A DNA stretch of 64,000 nucleotides from Aradus depressus (lineage: Eukaryota > Arthropoda > Insecta > Hemiptera > Aradidae): positions 105,424,115 to 105,488,114 of the forward strand of contig OY759214.1 in NCBI GenBank assembly GCA_963662175.1. The letters run 5' to 3'. Position 1 is the stretch's first letter. The number at the start of each line of letters is the position of its first letter. The notes beneath the pieces were generated by a model, which saw only the letters and a program-made list of their open reading frames with translations, made no database searches and was not told the DNA's origin. The translations under genes were made by a program, and so were the position numbers. Shown here in pieces: positions 32,332 through 44,366 of the stretch.

Positions 32332-33520
32332 AAAGAATCTTCCTATCTTTATATAAAAAACCTAACCTAACCTATTTTCGTAGATAAATTAATGAATTTC
32401 ATTATTCCGACTAGGTTTACGGCTATACCTCTGTATTCCTAGCAACAGCAAATAGCAAAATAACCTACAAGAAAATGCTTTTTTACCTTAGGCATGGTAA
32501 GTAATGTCGAAACAACTACACTAATCTGGGAAAGAAATGAGAGACTGTTAGAGTCACTTGTAATTTACGAAACACATCCACATCAAAGTATCTGCCTAGT
32601 GTTACTCTAGTATAAAACTTGGGACGAATCCTGTGCAAACAAATTTCATGCATTGTTAATGATAGTCAAAAAAATGTTCCCACTGGAAATCACATTCGCA
32701 GTCACGGCCCATTACCAGATATATCCCGTGAGAGTCCTCCTGCCTTTGTGAACTGATATGTTGGGCAAGAGAGGCGCCAAGGAAGAAGAATAAGAGGAGA
32801 AGGGGAGGAAAAAAAAGGCTAAAGGATGACAATAAGAGGGAGTCAAGGAAGAGCTAAATAGAAGGCAAGAAGCAGAAAAGAGGATTTCCCAGATAAACGG
32901 TCTGACTAAACAGAATGTGGAAGGAATCTAAAGAAACCTCAAACCAGACAAAGAAGGAAGAAAGAGGAGAAGACAAGTGTGTGGGTGTGGTGCGGTGGGA
33001 TGAGGTACCTGAGAGGAAGGACAGGTCCCATTGTGTGGCTGCAGGGGGTCTGTTGTGAGGAGGATCAAACTGGATCGGGTATCCAGATCATCGGTTGGCA
33101 CATCCTCAGACGTAAACATAAGTGTCAAATATCAGATAACTGACAGAAGATGCTGCTACTGCACCCTCACAGGCGAAGAGAGAGGGCGCAAGAAGGCTGG
33201 GTGACCCATCAAGTAAAACATAAACAACCCCTGATTCCTCCATCTTAGGGTAGTATCATATGGGCCACTCTGGTCACAAGGCTTGGTATCGTATGTATCA
33301 ATAATTTTGTTATCACTATACAATGTATTGTAAATAATGAAAGTAAATGCGAAGTTATCGAAGTGTAACGATTAATTACTGCTACTTCTTTAACGTAGGC
33401 ATCGGAGTAAAATAAACTTGTGAGCTTCTTTTCTGTGGGATCGGATAGATCAAAAATGAACGCAGTTATCACTTCAACGTCCGTTTTCATACCGACTTGA
33501 ATGACCTCGTCGCAACGTAT
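32332..33520. other. Non-genic
   Basis: Contains AACCTAACCTAACCT at about 32360 (telomere-like motif without a recognisable SINE) and a purine-rich stretch at 32770-33000. No gene seen. Confidence 0.45.
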
Positions 33521-33529
33521 GGCACTACC

Positions 33530-33935
33530 CTTAATAGCTTCCAGAATCCTTTTTTGGAATCAGGGGGCAGAAAACATGAAATTCTGGTGAAAACTCAAAT
33601 TCGAGTTTCTGGCCGGCTACAAAACATCCTACACTGCATATACATATACATAGCTGGGCAAGTAAAACTAAACCATATCTGTGAAGAGCTGCCCCCATCT
33701 TTCATCCCCCTCTGAGGTGGAGTTCACAGTGAGTGCTACCATGACGAGGCGGCTGCATGCCACTCATTTCATATGGTATCTCCAACATCTCTCCGCTGAG
33801 ATATTTGCAAGCTCAAATCGATCATAATAAGATATCTTATAACATCTAATATAGAAGTTGTGTAATCGGTCAGAAATTCGATGTACAGTTTCCACCCGAA
33901 TTTCATGTTGTTCGACTCCTGATTCCAAAAATTAA
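33530..33935. repeat. DR1 pieces
   Basis: A forward 3' part at 33530-33670 ('AACATGAAATTCTGGTGAAA', 'ACATAGCTGGGCAAGTAAAA') and a reverse part at 33840-33935 ('GTGTAATCGGTCAGAAATTC'). Confidence 0.6.
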
Positions 33936-34078
33936 AAGAAAAATGTTTGTTGATAAAAATAAACAGTTACAAAAAATTTAAATATTACTAAAAGATGAGA
34001 CAACAAACTGCAGAAAAGACAACAAACTGTAGAAAAGATAAGACAACAAACTGCAGAAAAAGGAAAAACAATAGGAAG

Positions 34079-34259
34079 AAGTTGTCGGTGAATCATCGCA
34101 AATGTACCTCCCCAGATCGAATTAATCAACGAATTGTTCGCTCTCCCTCTGAAATCAATTTACCGATTTGGTTTTATTTAAAACTTCTAAATTCCCCAAA
34201 CTAGTTTCCTGTTGGTACATTCGACAGTTATTACGGTTTTTGAGTTGAGCCCCTCTTTG

Positions 34260-34293
<34 letters not shown>

Positions 34294-34690
34294 TGAGCTA
34301 TCGTGTTCAGAAACATGATTTACTACTTCCCCATCCATACATAGTGTAGAGAGGAAGTTTATGTAATCGACCCCTGAATCGAAAAATGAAAAATCAAAAG
34401 GTGACTTCCTTTTTTTTTTTTTCCTTTTTTTTGTGAGACCGACCTCCGGTGGAGGCCACGACACCCATCGCCGAATCGTCGGGGCCCCCCTAACTAGCCC
34501 GTCGTACAGCGGACATTCGAGGACCACATGTTCTCTAGTCTCGATTCCACCGCACCAACAGTTCGGGTTACCCACAGAAAATATAATTTTCATTTGTAGG
34601 ATCAGGGGATGATCGGGTGACATAAATTCCGGTGAAAACAACATTGAATTTCTTACCGATTACAAACTTTATGTAGGTGGACAAGGAAAC
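34079..34690 (+). repeat. DR1 copy, forward, interrupted
   Basis: 'GTTGTCGGTGAATCATCGCA', 'GTACCTCCCCAGATCGAATT', 'CTCTCCCTCTGAAATCAATT', 'TTTTTGAGTTGAGCCCC' with a run of 32 C at 34261-34292, then 'CGTGTTCAG'. After the LINE fragment the copy resumes with 'TTCCGGTGAAAACAACATTG' and 'CTTACCGATTACA'. Confidence 0.7.
34406..34575 (-). pseudogene. Non-LTR retrotransposon ORF2 zinc-knuckle tail
   Basis: The minus strand encodes 'NCWCGGIETREHVVLECPLY', a C-x-C...H...C pattern typical of the zinc-binding segment after non-LTR reverse transcriptases, then runs into poly(A) (T-run at 34410-34432). 5'-truncated to about 170 bp inside a DR1 copy. I could not define a target duplication. Inactive. Confidence 0.75.
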
Positions 34691-35154
34691 ATAAGGTACC
34701 AATGGTAACGTTACCAAAATGTTGAACACAATAAGTGCTAAAACTGCTAAATATTTCACATTTCCAGAGTATCTGAGTACAGAAGAGATGACCAAGCCCT
34801 GAGGGCGGGGTGCCCTCAGAACAAGGCTCAAGCTTACATAGATGAAGGTTCCTTTTTTTTGTCTTAGAAAGCCCCTTCTTCTTCTCCTTGGCTCTCTCCC
34901 ACTTTGAGTCAGCTAGCGGTATCGTAACGGACGAAATCTCAGCCACGCCACACACATGGTCCAAACACAACGTCTCTCTCTCTTATAAGACTTATCGTAC
35001 AGTCGTATATTTAAAGATTTCAACAAAAAAAAAAAAAAAATAGAAGAAAAACATAGTTTGGTTAAAACATACCTCAACCATGTGACAATAAATTTAACTA
35101 AAGTGACAATGCTCTTCAGAAAAGTAAACTGTAAGTTTGAATAAAACAACAAAA

Positions 35155-35720
35155 AAAGTCCGACTATACCTCCCCAACACGAATTAATCAATTACGTTTT
35201 CGCTTTTCCTTGGAAGTCTATTGACCAATAGACGGCTTGGGCTGATATACACAATATTTGACCTACATAGTGCCTTCAGAATCCTCATACAAATTTAGTG
35301 TCGATACATTCGTTACATGGGCAGTGATTTGGGTGTTTGAGTCGAGGCTTCTTGTCTGGTTCTCCCCTTCCCTTTGACAGATTTTTTAGAAAACTAATAG
35401 GGCCATCCTTATAGAGATTTAAATTTAAATATTGATTTATTGAGATTTTTGAGTTAACCGCGCCCCTGATCCACCCTTCTTTTTATTCGATTTGGCAAGA
35501 AAATCTGTAGGTACCCATAGAGGGTTCTGGATACACATAAATTTCGTGTCGATAGGTACATTCTATCGGGGATTATCCTAATCATAGACACACACAGATA
35601 GCTTTTTTTTTGAATCAGAAGATTGGAAAATATGAAATTCCGTTGAAAACTCCGCATCGAATTTCTGACCGATTACATAACTTCCCCTATACTTCATATA
35701 GCTGGGAAAGTAATATTACA
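35155..35720 (+). repeat. DR1 copy, forward, near complete
   Basis: 'ACCTCCCCAACACGAATTAA', 'CATAGTGCCTTCAGAATCCT', 'GTCGATACATTCGTTACATG', 'GGTACCCATAGAGGGTTCTG', 'TTTCGTGTCGATAGGTACAT', 'CATCGAATTTCTGACCGATT' and 'TATAGCTGGGAAAGTAATAT' occur in order. This is one of the best copies for a consensus. Confidence 0.75.
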
Positions 35721-35729
35721 GGGAAGTGT

Positions 35730-35822
35730 GATCGGGTCACACATTGGAGGGTCACGAACATCGGGTCACACATTGGAGGGTCACAAACATTGGGTCACAT
35801 AGTGGAGGGTCACGAACATTGC
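35730..35822 (+). repeat. 29-bp tandem repeat, about 3 units
   Basis: GGGTCACACATTGGAGGGTC and GGGTCACATAGTGGAGGGTC units start 29 bp apart. Single relatives lie at 3326 and 28114. Confidence 0.85.
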
Positions 35823-35929
35823 AATGTTGTGTTTCTGCCTACACCATTGTGTTTAGTCATGAAAATTTATTTTCATAGGCTGTTTCATGGAAAGGAATCA
35901 TAACCAGTGGAAATTGCCAGTGTGCTCGC

Positions 35930-36490
35930 AAGTAAGTTTTCGCTCTCTCTCTTTCTGAACCAATGTACCGATTTAGTTGAAAATCAATCATCAATCTTAC
36001 TCAGAAAGTTCTGGATCCTAACCTTAAATTTCCTGTTGATATATTCGTTAGATCCACAGTTTTTAGGTTTTTTGAGTTGAGTCTCCGTTTTCTTTTCCTA
36101 CTCCCCTCTTCCTTCGGCCGATTTCATTGAAAATTGTCTAAAAATTATTGGGTTATTAATAATAACCTTAATTATAAAATTATTACATAAAACTTTGTGT
36201 CAATATCCTTATACAGGCAATTATTAGGTTTTCTAGTACTATCCTCCTACTCTACCTCCCATCCCCCTTCCTGGGTGTTTCCTTACGATTTCGTAAATAA
36301 AGGACGTTGAAATTACACTAATGGCGGGGTTAAGAAGTACACAGTTGTATCTTAGTTAACAATTATCATTTAACAATTTAGTAAGTTTTTGAAAACAGGG
36401 TGTCGGGAAAACGTGAAACATCGAGTGAAACCTCAACATCGAAATTCTGATCGATTATATAACTCCCCTTATACTTGGTACAGATAGGAA
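35930..36490 (+). repeat. DR1 copy, forward, diverged
   Basis: 'AAGTTTTCGCTCTCTCTC', 'TTAAATTTCCTGTTGATATA', 'ATTCTGATCGATTATATAAC' and 'TTGGTACAGATAGGAACTG' match the forward order with gaps. Confidence 0.55.
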
Positions 36491-36759
36491 CTGAAAATGT
36501 TCTCGACGTCACGAGTTTGACAGGCCTGGAGTAGAGGGAGAGTGGAAACTTATATTATTACAAATAATGCGACCTGAAGAAGTTTGACAACTGGTGTGGG
36601 GGAGGACAGTATGTCCCACTTCCGCTGCCGTGCTCCAGGCGAGCGACGATCTTGGCAGGTTCCACGACTCCAGCCTCCAGCCTCCTCCCTGTTTTTTTGT
36701 TTTTCTCCCGTCTTCTTGTTCTTTTTGTCCGTTGCGAGTTCTGCCCTCCCCCTCTCCTG

Positions 36760-36975
36760 GATTTGAACTGGACCAATGAGAATGAGCCACTCCCTTGAGA
36801 CTCCTCCAATCACAACAGTAGGACCTGCCTGTTCTGTTGGCTCAGGTCCTACACAGCCAGGTCACCTGCTACCACAATCTGAGGCCAGCATCCTGGCATC
36901 TCTTTCTCAAAACGCTATCATTAATTTTGGGTATTTTTTTTTTTTTTACCAGGTGTTGGAAAAAGTACGTTACGA
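36760..36975 (+). repeat. Duplicated segment, copy 1
   Basis: 'TGAACTGGACCAATGAGAAT', 'CCACAATCTGAGGCCAGCAT', 'AACGCTATCATTAATTTT' and 'ACCAGGTGTTGG' recur in the same order at 37803-38360, where they are split by about 380 bp. Confidence 0.65.
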
Positions 36976-37059
36976 ATCTGGCCGAGAAAACAGATTTCTT
37001 ATCATATCTTGGAGCCTCCTCAATGCATCCTGGCTGAAATCGTTGTCATCCTGACCGGA

Positions 37060-37796
37060 ACTATCGTAGAATTCCCTATAATCGAGTTTATGCTCCCCCA
37101 CAGACACACTATTACACGAATATAATATGGAATAAACAACAAATTTCAATACAATTTTATGAAGGTATCCTACATTCTGAGGAGAGTGGATTATGACTTA
37201 ACCATTCTGAATAAATGGCAATTTCTAATGACTGACTACACGGACTACTTCTAATGACTGATTACACCTATACCTACCCTACACTGACTACGCTAACTAC
37301 TTTTAAAACGATGTTCTACTCAATGTTCAATTTAAAACTAGAAACCCATATTAGCATTTTCTAGAACTTCTTATTGCCAACAATTTCTCCATACTTCAAC
37401 AGTTAACGAATCCAATAAATAGAGCCTGGTTGGCCGTTTCTCTGACTTTCTTCACCTTTAACATCACTGGCGGAGCTCGCTTTAGACAAAGCGTGGATAC
37501 ATGTAGCCTATGTCCACCAGAAAAATATAAGCTTCCCAATGGTGAAAGAATTATCTAAATCGGTTGAATAGTTTTCATGATTACCTCAAATACACAAACA
37601 AACGAACTTTCGCTCTTTAAAATAAATAAAAACAAAGAACTTTAATAAATTTTATATTGTCTAATTGCACAAAGATATTTACATAAAGTGTACAGGTGTT
37701 ACGTCATCGTCAGCACAAAGTTCTAAAGAGACACAAACCACCCCTCAACAATATTCTTTATAATGATTTAAACAACATTTTATGAATCCGTTTGAA
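37060..37796. other. Non-genic, AT-rich
   Basis: Contains short repeats of 'TTCTAATGACTGA.TACAC' near 37220-37290. No gene seen. Confidence 0.4.
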
Positions 37797-37802
37797 TTTC
37801 GG

Positions 37803-38360
37803 TTTGAATTGGACCAATGAAAAGATCTCTTTCCAGACTCCTGCAATCAGAGAAGGACTTTCTCGCTGTCCACAGTCAGGTCGCACACTAGCAATAATAA
37901 TCTAATGATAGAATCAATAGTTGCCATCATCGATAAATCGAGCGTTATCGATAAATCACCTCATAATAGCAAAAAAATAAATTAATTAATGTGACCTTAA
38001 GAATACCTTAAAAATGCAATATATATTTCGAAAAAAATAATACAAATTCATAAAAATCCACAGTTGTTTTAATTACAAAAATTCAATACCCATTATAGTT
38101 ACTATTCTAATTCTGTTTATATACATTATTTTTTGGAGACTGGTACAATAATTTCGTTCCGTTCTGATTGATTGATTTCGTATTTCTTCAATTTTACTTT
38201 ACTGAAAATATTAGCAACTCCCACGTCATCGATAGATACGTTCGATAGTATGGGATAGTATCGATAATACTCATCTGGCTTCACAATCTGGGACCAGCAT
38301 CTGGCATTTCTGTCCCAAAAACACTAGGTACCATTAATTTTCTTATCCAGGTGTTTTGAA
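37803..38360 (+). repeat. Duplicated segment, copy 2, with insertion
   Basis: Matches 36760-36975 at both ends ('TTGAATTGGACCAATGAAAA'; 'CACAATCTGGGACCAGCATC', 'TATCCAGGTGTTTTGAAG'). Between them sits AT-rich sequence whose edges carry clusters of ATCGAT palindromes (37930-37962 and 38225-38268). Confidence 0.6.
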
Positions 38361-38384
38361 GACAAAACAATTAACTGGAATGTA

Positions 38385-38625
38385 TTAATCGAGACAAAAT
38401 TTCATATTGCATTCAGAACCGTCTAAGGACGACATCTGTATTTACGTTCAGCCAAATCGACCAAAGGGAAGGGGGGAGAGTTAATACAAGAACTCTAATA
38501 ACTGCCGTTGAAATGAATGTACCGACAAGAAAGTTAGTTTGAGGATTGATGAGAGTGAAAAAGTAATTGATTAATTTGTACTGGGGAAGTTTATTGCCGG
38601 TGATTCACCGACTACTATTTAGAAT
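38385..38625 (-). repeat. DR1 copy, reverse
   Basis: 'AACCGTCTAAGGACGACATC', 'TCAGCCAAATCGACCAAAGG', 'TACTGGGGAAGTTTATTGCC' and 'GGTGATTCACCGACTAC' close the copy at the hairpin end. Confidence 0.7.
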
Positions 38626-38857
38626 GGGCTTTGCAAAAAAAAAAAAAAAAAACAGAGACTATTTTTTTTATACGAAAGTGTAAACTAAAAAAAAAATGTT
38701 ACTAAATATTAGGCAACGAATAATATTTATGAGGTAAAGTTCAGGAAAAATGTAGGTCATCAACGTACCAACTGTCAACTGCCTTGCTACATTAATTTAG
38801 ACATTCTTTTATATTTCTTTAACATTGGAGTTATTATAGAACTAACCTTTTGTAGAA

Positions 38858-39048
38858 GTCATCGGTGAATCAGCCGCAATAAACTTCCCCCCAAGAATTG
38901 ATCCATCAAGTTGTCGCTCTCCCTTCAAAACTATTTCATCGTTCGAGCTAAAAATTAATAGTTGACTTACATAAAGTCTTATAAAGTCTTCTGAACATTC
39001 ATTATATCGGCAATTATTAAGGATTTTGAGTGGAGCCCCCCCCCCTTC
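38858..39048 (+). repeat. DR1 5' part, forward
   Basis: 'GTCATCGGTGAATCAGCCGC', 'AACTTCCCCCCAAGAATTGA', 'CATTATATCGGCAATTATTA', 'TTTTGAGTGGAGCCCCCCCC'. It ends at the C-tract and meets a reverse copy head to head. Confidence 0.65.
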
Positions 39049-39730
39049 GATAAGTAGGTATAAGGGATGTTATGTAAATTGACGGGGAGCTTTTAACGGA
39101 ATCCAAGTTTTCCGACCTCTCCACATTCCAAATAAGAAAAAAAAAGGTCTGTGAACAGAATAACTCCCGATAGAATGAATGTGTCCCATAGGACAACACC
39201 TATCGATTTTCAGCCAAGTCGGCTAAAGGGAAAGGGAGATTAGGGGGGAGAGGCTCAGCTCAAAAACTATCATATGTGAATTCAAAACCCTATAACACAG
39301 TTATTAATTTTCAGCGGAATCGACAGGACGGGGGGAGGGGGGGGGGGGTTCAGGATAGGGGGGCCTCAACTCAAAATCCCCAATAACATCTGATGTATTG
39401 AATGCGACTTGGAATTTCATATTTGAAGTCGAAACCCAATAAGGACGTAACCTGTCAAATTTCAGCGATATCGGCCGGAAGGAAGGAAGTGTTCAGGGGA
39501 GAAGGCTCAATTCAAAAATCCTAATAACTGCCAATGTAATGAATTTAACAACACGAAATTTAGTATGAGGATTTAGGAGCTCCTATGTAAACTACTGAAT
39601 ATTAGCGCAAACGGTCGACTGTTGTTGGAGGGGGAGTAAAAAGGTAATTGAATAACGGAACACTGAATTCCAGCGGAACACTGAATTGCTGACCGATTAC
39701 ATAACTTCCTTTATACCTCGATAAACTGCA
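39049..39730 (-). repeat. DR1 copy, reverse, then a forward end
   Basis: Reverse DR1 with three sub-repeats from 39055 to 39650, including a G-run at 39333-39348. Then at 39656-39730 a tandem 'CGGAACACTGAATT' pair leads into a forward end ('TGCTGACCGATTACATAACT'). Confidence 0.6.
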
Positions 39731-40089
39731 GAAGTGAAAATCAAAAACAGAAACGTTGCCACAATATTGCTTCGTACCTGTAGGTTCACCAGTGTAGTGT
39801 AATTCGACAACCAAATGTACAGGAGTGATGCGTTTTAACTATCTGACACCGTATAATGAAAAAATATGGTTATTGAGCAGAAATCCCTGAGGAAGGCTAC
39901 CGACTTTCAACCAGTTTGATACAGTCAGAGAGTGAAAACTTAGTTCGCACTAAAACTTTCATCGATATATGAATACAATCAATACGTCGATACTTTGCGT
40001 TCAGATATAACTGCATATCGATACCTTTTTCAGATTTTTTAAAAATATAAAGTATCAAAAAAAAAAAATATATTATAAAATATCAATAT

Positions 40090-40381
40090 AGGGGCGCCGG
40101 TAGCTCAGTGGTTTGCGTGCTTGCCTTCTGAGCTCAAGAGCGTGGGTTCAAAACCCGACCTTAGTTTATTTTATCTGGGAGGTAAAATAAACTTAAGCAC
40201 GCCGTCCTTCGGAAGGGACTTTAAGCGATGGTCCGGAGCCTGTACAATGTCAGGTACTCGTTAAAGACCCCTGCCCTAGGTGAATATGCCGGGCTCATGT
40301 CCACCAGAGTGACGAAAGCGCGCTGTGGTAGTAGGCGATATGAGGTAGTTAAAGCCCGGGCATGAATCATATAACCTAACC
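40090..40381 (+). repeat. SINE-A with 14-bp TSD
   Basis: Full head (GGCGCCGGTAGCTCAGTGG, B box GTGGGTTCAAAACCCGACC), short deletions in the body, and an ATAACCTAACCT tail. TAAAATATCAATAT is present at 40076-40089 and 40382-40395. Confidence 0.92.
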
Positions 40382-40419
40382 TAAAATATCAATATTGTCT
40401 TCTCGATACCCCTAGTTTC

Positions 40420-40690
40420 AAGCGCCCCTGAAAAGCGTCTGTCTGGTAAGGGTACTGCGGTGGTGAAGCGAGAGGTTTGGGTATGGTACTCACCGAGACT
40501 GTGGTGTGCCGAGGCCGGTCATAGCTGTGTATAGACTGAAGCTGGTACAACCTTGAGACCACATCACACAGGCCCCGCGTACTACTGCAGAGAACCAGTT
40601 CAGTCGGAGCGGCCGGTCAGGGAACCCACCCACAGGTTGGTGTGTATACACTCAGGGACCTAAGCAACCAGTGATCTTCGTCCTTTCCTG
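40420..40690 (-). other. GC-rich island with donor-like site, possible exon
   Basis: Clearly richer in G+C than its surroundings. The minus strand reads 'ATGACCGGCCTCGGCACACC', then CAGTCTCG|GTGAGTACC, which is a good donor consensus. This could be a first exon or leader of a minus-strand gene, or a decayed unique sequence. No downstream exon was found. Confidence 0.2.
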
Positions 40691-40696
40691 TTAGCT

Positions 40697-40850
40697 CTAA
40701 TGTGGGAGTCCTAAAGTTTGTCTATCCAGATCCGGTAAGCGGTCTTGAACGAATACCTGACATCGCACAGGCTCCATACCTCTATTTAACCTCCTCACCG
40801 AAAGATGGTGTGCTCAAGGTTTTATTACCTTCCAAATAAAAAAAAAAACC
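40697..40850 (-). repeat. SINE-A fragment, diverged
   Basis: 'GTGGGAGTCCTAAAGTTTG', 'GAATACCTGACATCGCACAG' and 'GATGGTGTGCTCAAGGTTTT' match reverse SINE-A. No head. Confidence 0.65.
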
Positions 40851-41140
40851 TAAAATATGCAGACTAATAATTTTGTAAAAGGTAATATGAAAATGTTAAA
40901 GAAATAATTTCATTTTTAATGATTTCACAAGAAAAAAACTCTTATAAACTAGTTCTCAAGTGGCGGAGTTAGGAACTACTCAGTCACAACACCTTAACAA
41001 TTTTTTTAAAATATTTCTTTTACAATCGAGTCAATATTCGTGCTGTACACCAAATTAGGAACCACGAAATCGTCGAAATTTCATAACAGTGCAGTGGCGT
41101 AGACAGTAACTATATTTCTGAAAATTATAATTATTAAACA

Positions 41141-41424
41141 GCGCCGGTAGCTCAATGGTATGCGTGCTTGCTTACTGAGCTCAAGTTCGCGGATTCCAAA
41201 CCCGACCGAGGCTCTTAGTTTATTTTATCTGGGAGGTAAAAAAAAAAAATTTAAGCACGCCGTCCTTCGGATGGGAAGTTAAGCAATGGTCCTGAGCTAA
41301 ATTTAGAGTAGGCAACATTTAGGACTCCCATAGTAGAGTCGGGCTCATGTCCACCAGAGCGGCCTGATAGTAGGCGATATGATCTCAATGTTAAAGCCCG
41401 CACATGAGTCATAATAACAAACTA
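41141..41424 (+). repeat. SINE-A with head, internal deletions
   Basis: Starts GCGCCGGTAGCTCAATGGTA, with a decayed B box (GCGGATTCCAAACCC). About 80 bp of the middle is missing. Ends 'GAGTCATAATAACAAACTAA' about 30 bp before the left part of the 39-bp array. Confidence 0.85.
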
Positions 41425-41452
41425 ATTAATAAATGTGTGTTAATTAATACAA

Positions 41453-41557
41453 GGTGACCCTGCAGGCTACAGCGTAGGGCTTTGGTGGCATGGTGACCCT
41501 GCAGGCTACAGCGTAGGGCTTTGGTGGCATGGTGACCCTGCAGGCTACAGCGTAGGG
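41453..41557 (+). repeat. 39-bp minisatellite, left part (2.7 units)
   Basis: Units of the pattern GGTGACCCTGCAGGCTACAG + CGTAGGGCTTTGGTGGCAT, 39 bp. The array is interrupted at 41558 by the LTR retrotransposon and continues at 46578. The unit matches the SINE-B tRNA head (63892-63930) at about 35 of 39 positions. Confidence 0.93.
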
Positions 41558-42356
41558 TGTGATTAAAAACTTGTTTGCTACCACATTTCCTGTAGAAATT
41601 TGATCTCTTTTGTTTATTTAAATTTTGATTTCTACAGTAGTTTGCCGAAAATTGCCCTAAAAAAATATTATCAATAATTTAAGACGTGCAATTTTTAAGA
41701 AAGTACACGTATACAACGAAAAAAATTCAATTAAACAAACTTTACACTTGGATTCACAAAGAGATACCAATTTTTAATAATTTTAAATAATATTAATTTC
41801 TAATCTAAAGGTTGTTTAAATGATACTACTGGGACAACAGGGAAGATGAATAGGATAGAATTTGAAGAGGACAAATAATTGGGTTATTATCTATATTTAC
41901 ATATTTAAATTTAAAAAAAACTTATTTGAACAAACAAAACAAAAATTTACAATGGCACAAAAACATTAAATTAATACTTAAAAAACTATTTCTTTTTTTA
42001 TTTGGGCATATTGAAAAAAATATATATTATTAATTGTACCTTCTCGACGCCTCTACCACAAAAACCAGACCCCGTCAACTCTTCACACTTTAATTCCACC
42101 CCAGTCAACTTTCATCTAATTGTTCAACTTCATTTTTATTTAAAACATATCAAAACCACATGCACCGTTTTAGAGCTAGCTCACGACTCCATTACATTTT
42201 ACACTATTTCACAGCTGTTTTTTATATGTTTTCTTGTTTTGTTTCTCAAACACCTTGATATATATCTAATATATATATGATATTAGATTATAATAAAAAA
42301 ATTACCTCTTTTCATTAAAATATTCATTAAAAAAATGTTCCGTAGTGTACATCACA
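41558..42356 (-). repeat. 3' LTR (799 bp)
   Basis: The left-hand LTR. It differs from the right LTR by about three substitutions and one 2-bp indel, so the insertion is recent. The frame at 42002-42280 is not a gene. Confidence 0.93.
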
Positions 42357-42378
42357 TTTGCCTTTTCCTTCTTTTTAA
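42357..42378 (-). other. Polypurine tract
   Basis: On the minus strand AAAAAGAAGGAAAAGGCAAA lies directly before the LTR TGTGATG. This is the expected primer site for plus-strand DNA synthesis and fixes the element's orientation. Confidence 0.75.
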
Positions 42379-44366
42379 AAAAAAAGTGTTTGTTCACAAC
42401 ATTTTTTTTTTTTTTTTTTTTTATATAAGTTCTTTCAGATTTAATTTCTTCCTATACACAGGTTGATTAGCTTCTTCCTCAAACGCACATGTTGGCTGGT
42501 TCCTTGGTGTCTTCAACTCATTGCTCAACGATGTATCGAAGTCTCTCTCTCACTTACACTCACTGATTTATTTTTATTTTTTATATGCCCAATTCGACGC
42601 TCTTTTTATACATATATGCCCATTTTTTTTTTTTTTTTTTTTATTACTATTTACAATTATTAAACTTATATATATACGTACTTAATTTCTAATAAACAAA
42701 AACAAATATTAATCTAAAAATTTACAATTAATCCTTAACCTAAAGAAAATGTTAACTTAAATTTATAAAAATTTGAACTAATTGAACATAAAAAAAAATA
42801 TAATACTAAATTTTTACATATTTACAGGTTCAGTCATAGTCATGAAATCAAGTTTGGAAATAATCAAGTTGGATGCAGATTTAAGAAATTGCCAATTAAT
42901 TTTACTTTCCGCCTTTACCATCAATATAACATTTGTATGTATTCAAAATAATTATATAAAAAGATTGTATATAAAAAAATTTACTTGAAATAAAAATTAA
43001 ATAAATCCTTTTTTATTTACTTCATCACACTTCCAAAATATATCATAGCAATGAAAATTAGGCCTCACGCCGGGTAATAAGAAATACAAATTTAATTTAT
43101 TTAATATATATAATACTTTTTTTTTTTTTTGAGGTATTAAATTCTTTGAGACGTCCTTCATACTTCCTAAATAAAAAAAATGTATCTCACATATATTTCA
43201 ATTCAACTTCCTTCTCTACTAATAACTCCCTAATAATAATAACTTCATCGTTGACGTAGCAAAAATACGGTTCCTCCTATCTCAGGTAGGCAACCAACAC
43301 TACATCATAAATCTCCTATATATATCGCTAGTTCTTTCTAGTCGACACAAAAAAAAATCATCTCTCGCAGATCAAAAAAAATATAAATCTCCAATTAATC
43401 ACTAGCTCTTACTAGGATTGAAAAAATAATTTCTCCCAAAACAAATCTATATAATCCCGACGTCTAAAAGAATGTCATCAGCAATTAATTCAAAACTTCT
43501 CTAATTAATATTACCCTTTGTTTGTTCCTATTCCTAAAGTTATATAATTTGCTCCTACAACTCTTCCCATTCTCATCTACTCTCTCTATTAAACGAATTT
43601 ACGTAGAAAAAACATGTTACTCAAATAATAAATGAAACTGTCTAAATAATAGAATTTATAATAACAAAAATTTAATAACCTATGCATACATACAATTTAT
43701 ATAATATATTATCATTCCATGGCTTCTATACAGTTTCGTTCGTCTTTCTAATTTATAATATTATTATGATTTAGTCACGTCCGGTATCCTAGCTGAACAG
43801 TTCCGAAACAGAAAATCTGTCCCCTTGACTCGGCCTCAGGAAGTTCGTCATGTCTCCAAAGAGATCTAGGCATCTCTCAGCCTGCTGATTTTATCTTTCT
43901 AACAATTTGTAATAAAAAATATAATAAAAAAAATCTATCTTCTTCCATATTATGTTCGTTAAAAAAAAATCAGTTGTATGTATATGTTTTAATTTTCAAT
44001 AATATCATTATTAACATGTAAGTCTCAAATAAATAATTTGTATATGTTAAATTTGGATGACTAATCCCTAAATATAATCTTAGATTAATTTTATACTGAT
44101 CCTAACATCTAATCTAATCCTAAAAAAAATGTAAATCCTAATTAATTTAAACGCAGAACTATACCAAAATTCATCCATACTCTTCATATACCAAAATTCT
44201 CTCATCCAAAAATAAATGTATCATTCATACTATTATATTAGTCCAATGTCACTTCGTCATATTTTAAATTAATCCTAATTCTGTCATGTTAGTCTGTCAG
44301 TCATTTCCTCAAACTCATCCGAGTTGCAAAAAAAAATAGGTTCACTATAAAAAGTGGCTAATGCAA
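42379..44366 (-). other. Non-coding interior of the LTR element
   Basis: AT-rich, with poly(T) runs at about 42403-42422 and 42617-42642. I find no pol motifs in any frame. In an autonomous relative this position would hold pol. Confidence 0.6.

Noticed and set aside
36509..36813. Overlapping 60-90-codon frames on both strands
   Set aside because: All frames are open because of a short GC-rich patch; no splice context or motif, and part of it belongs to a duplicated segment.
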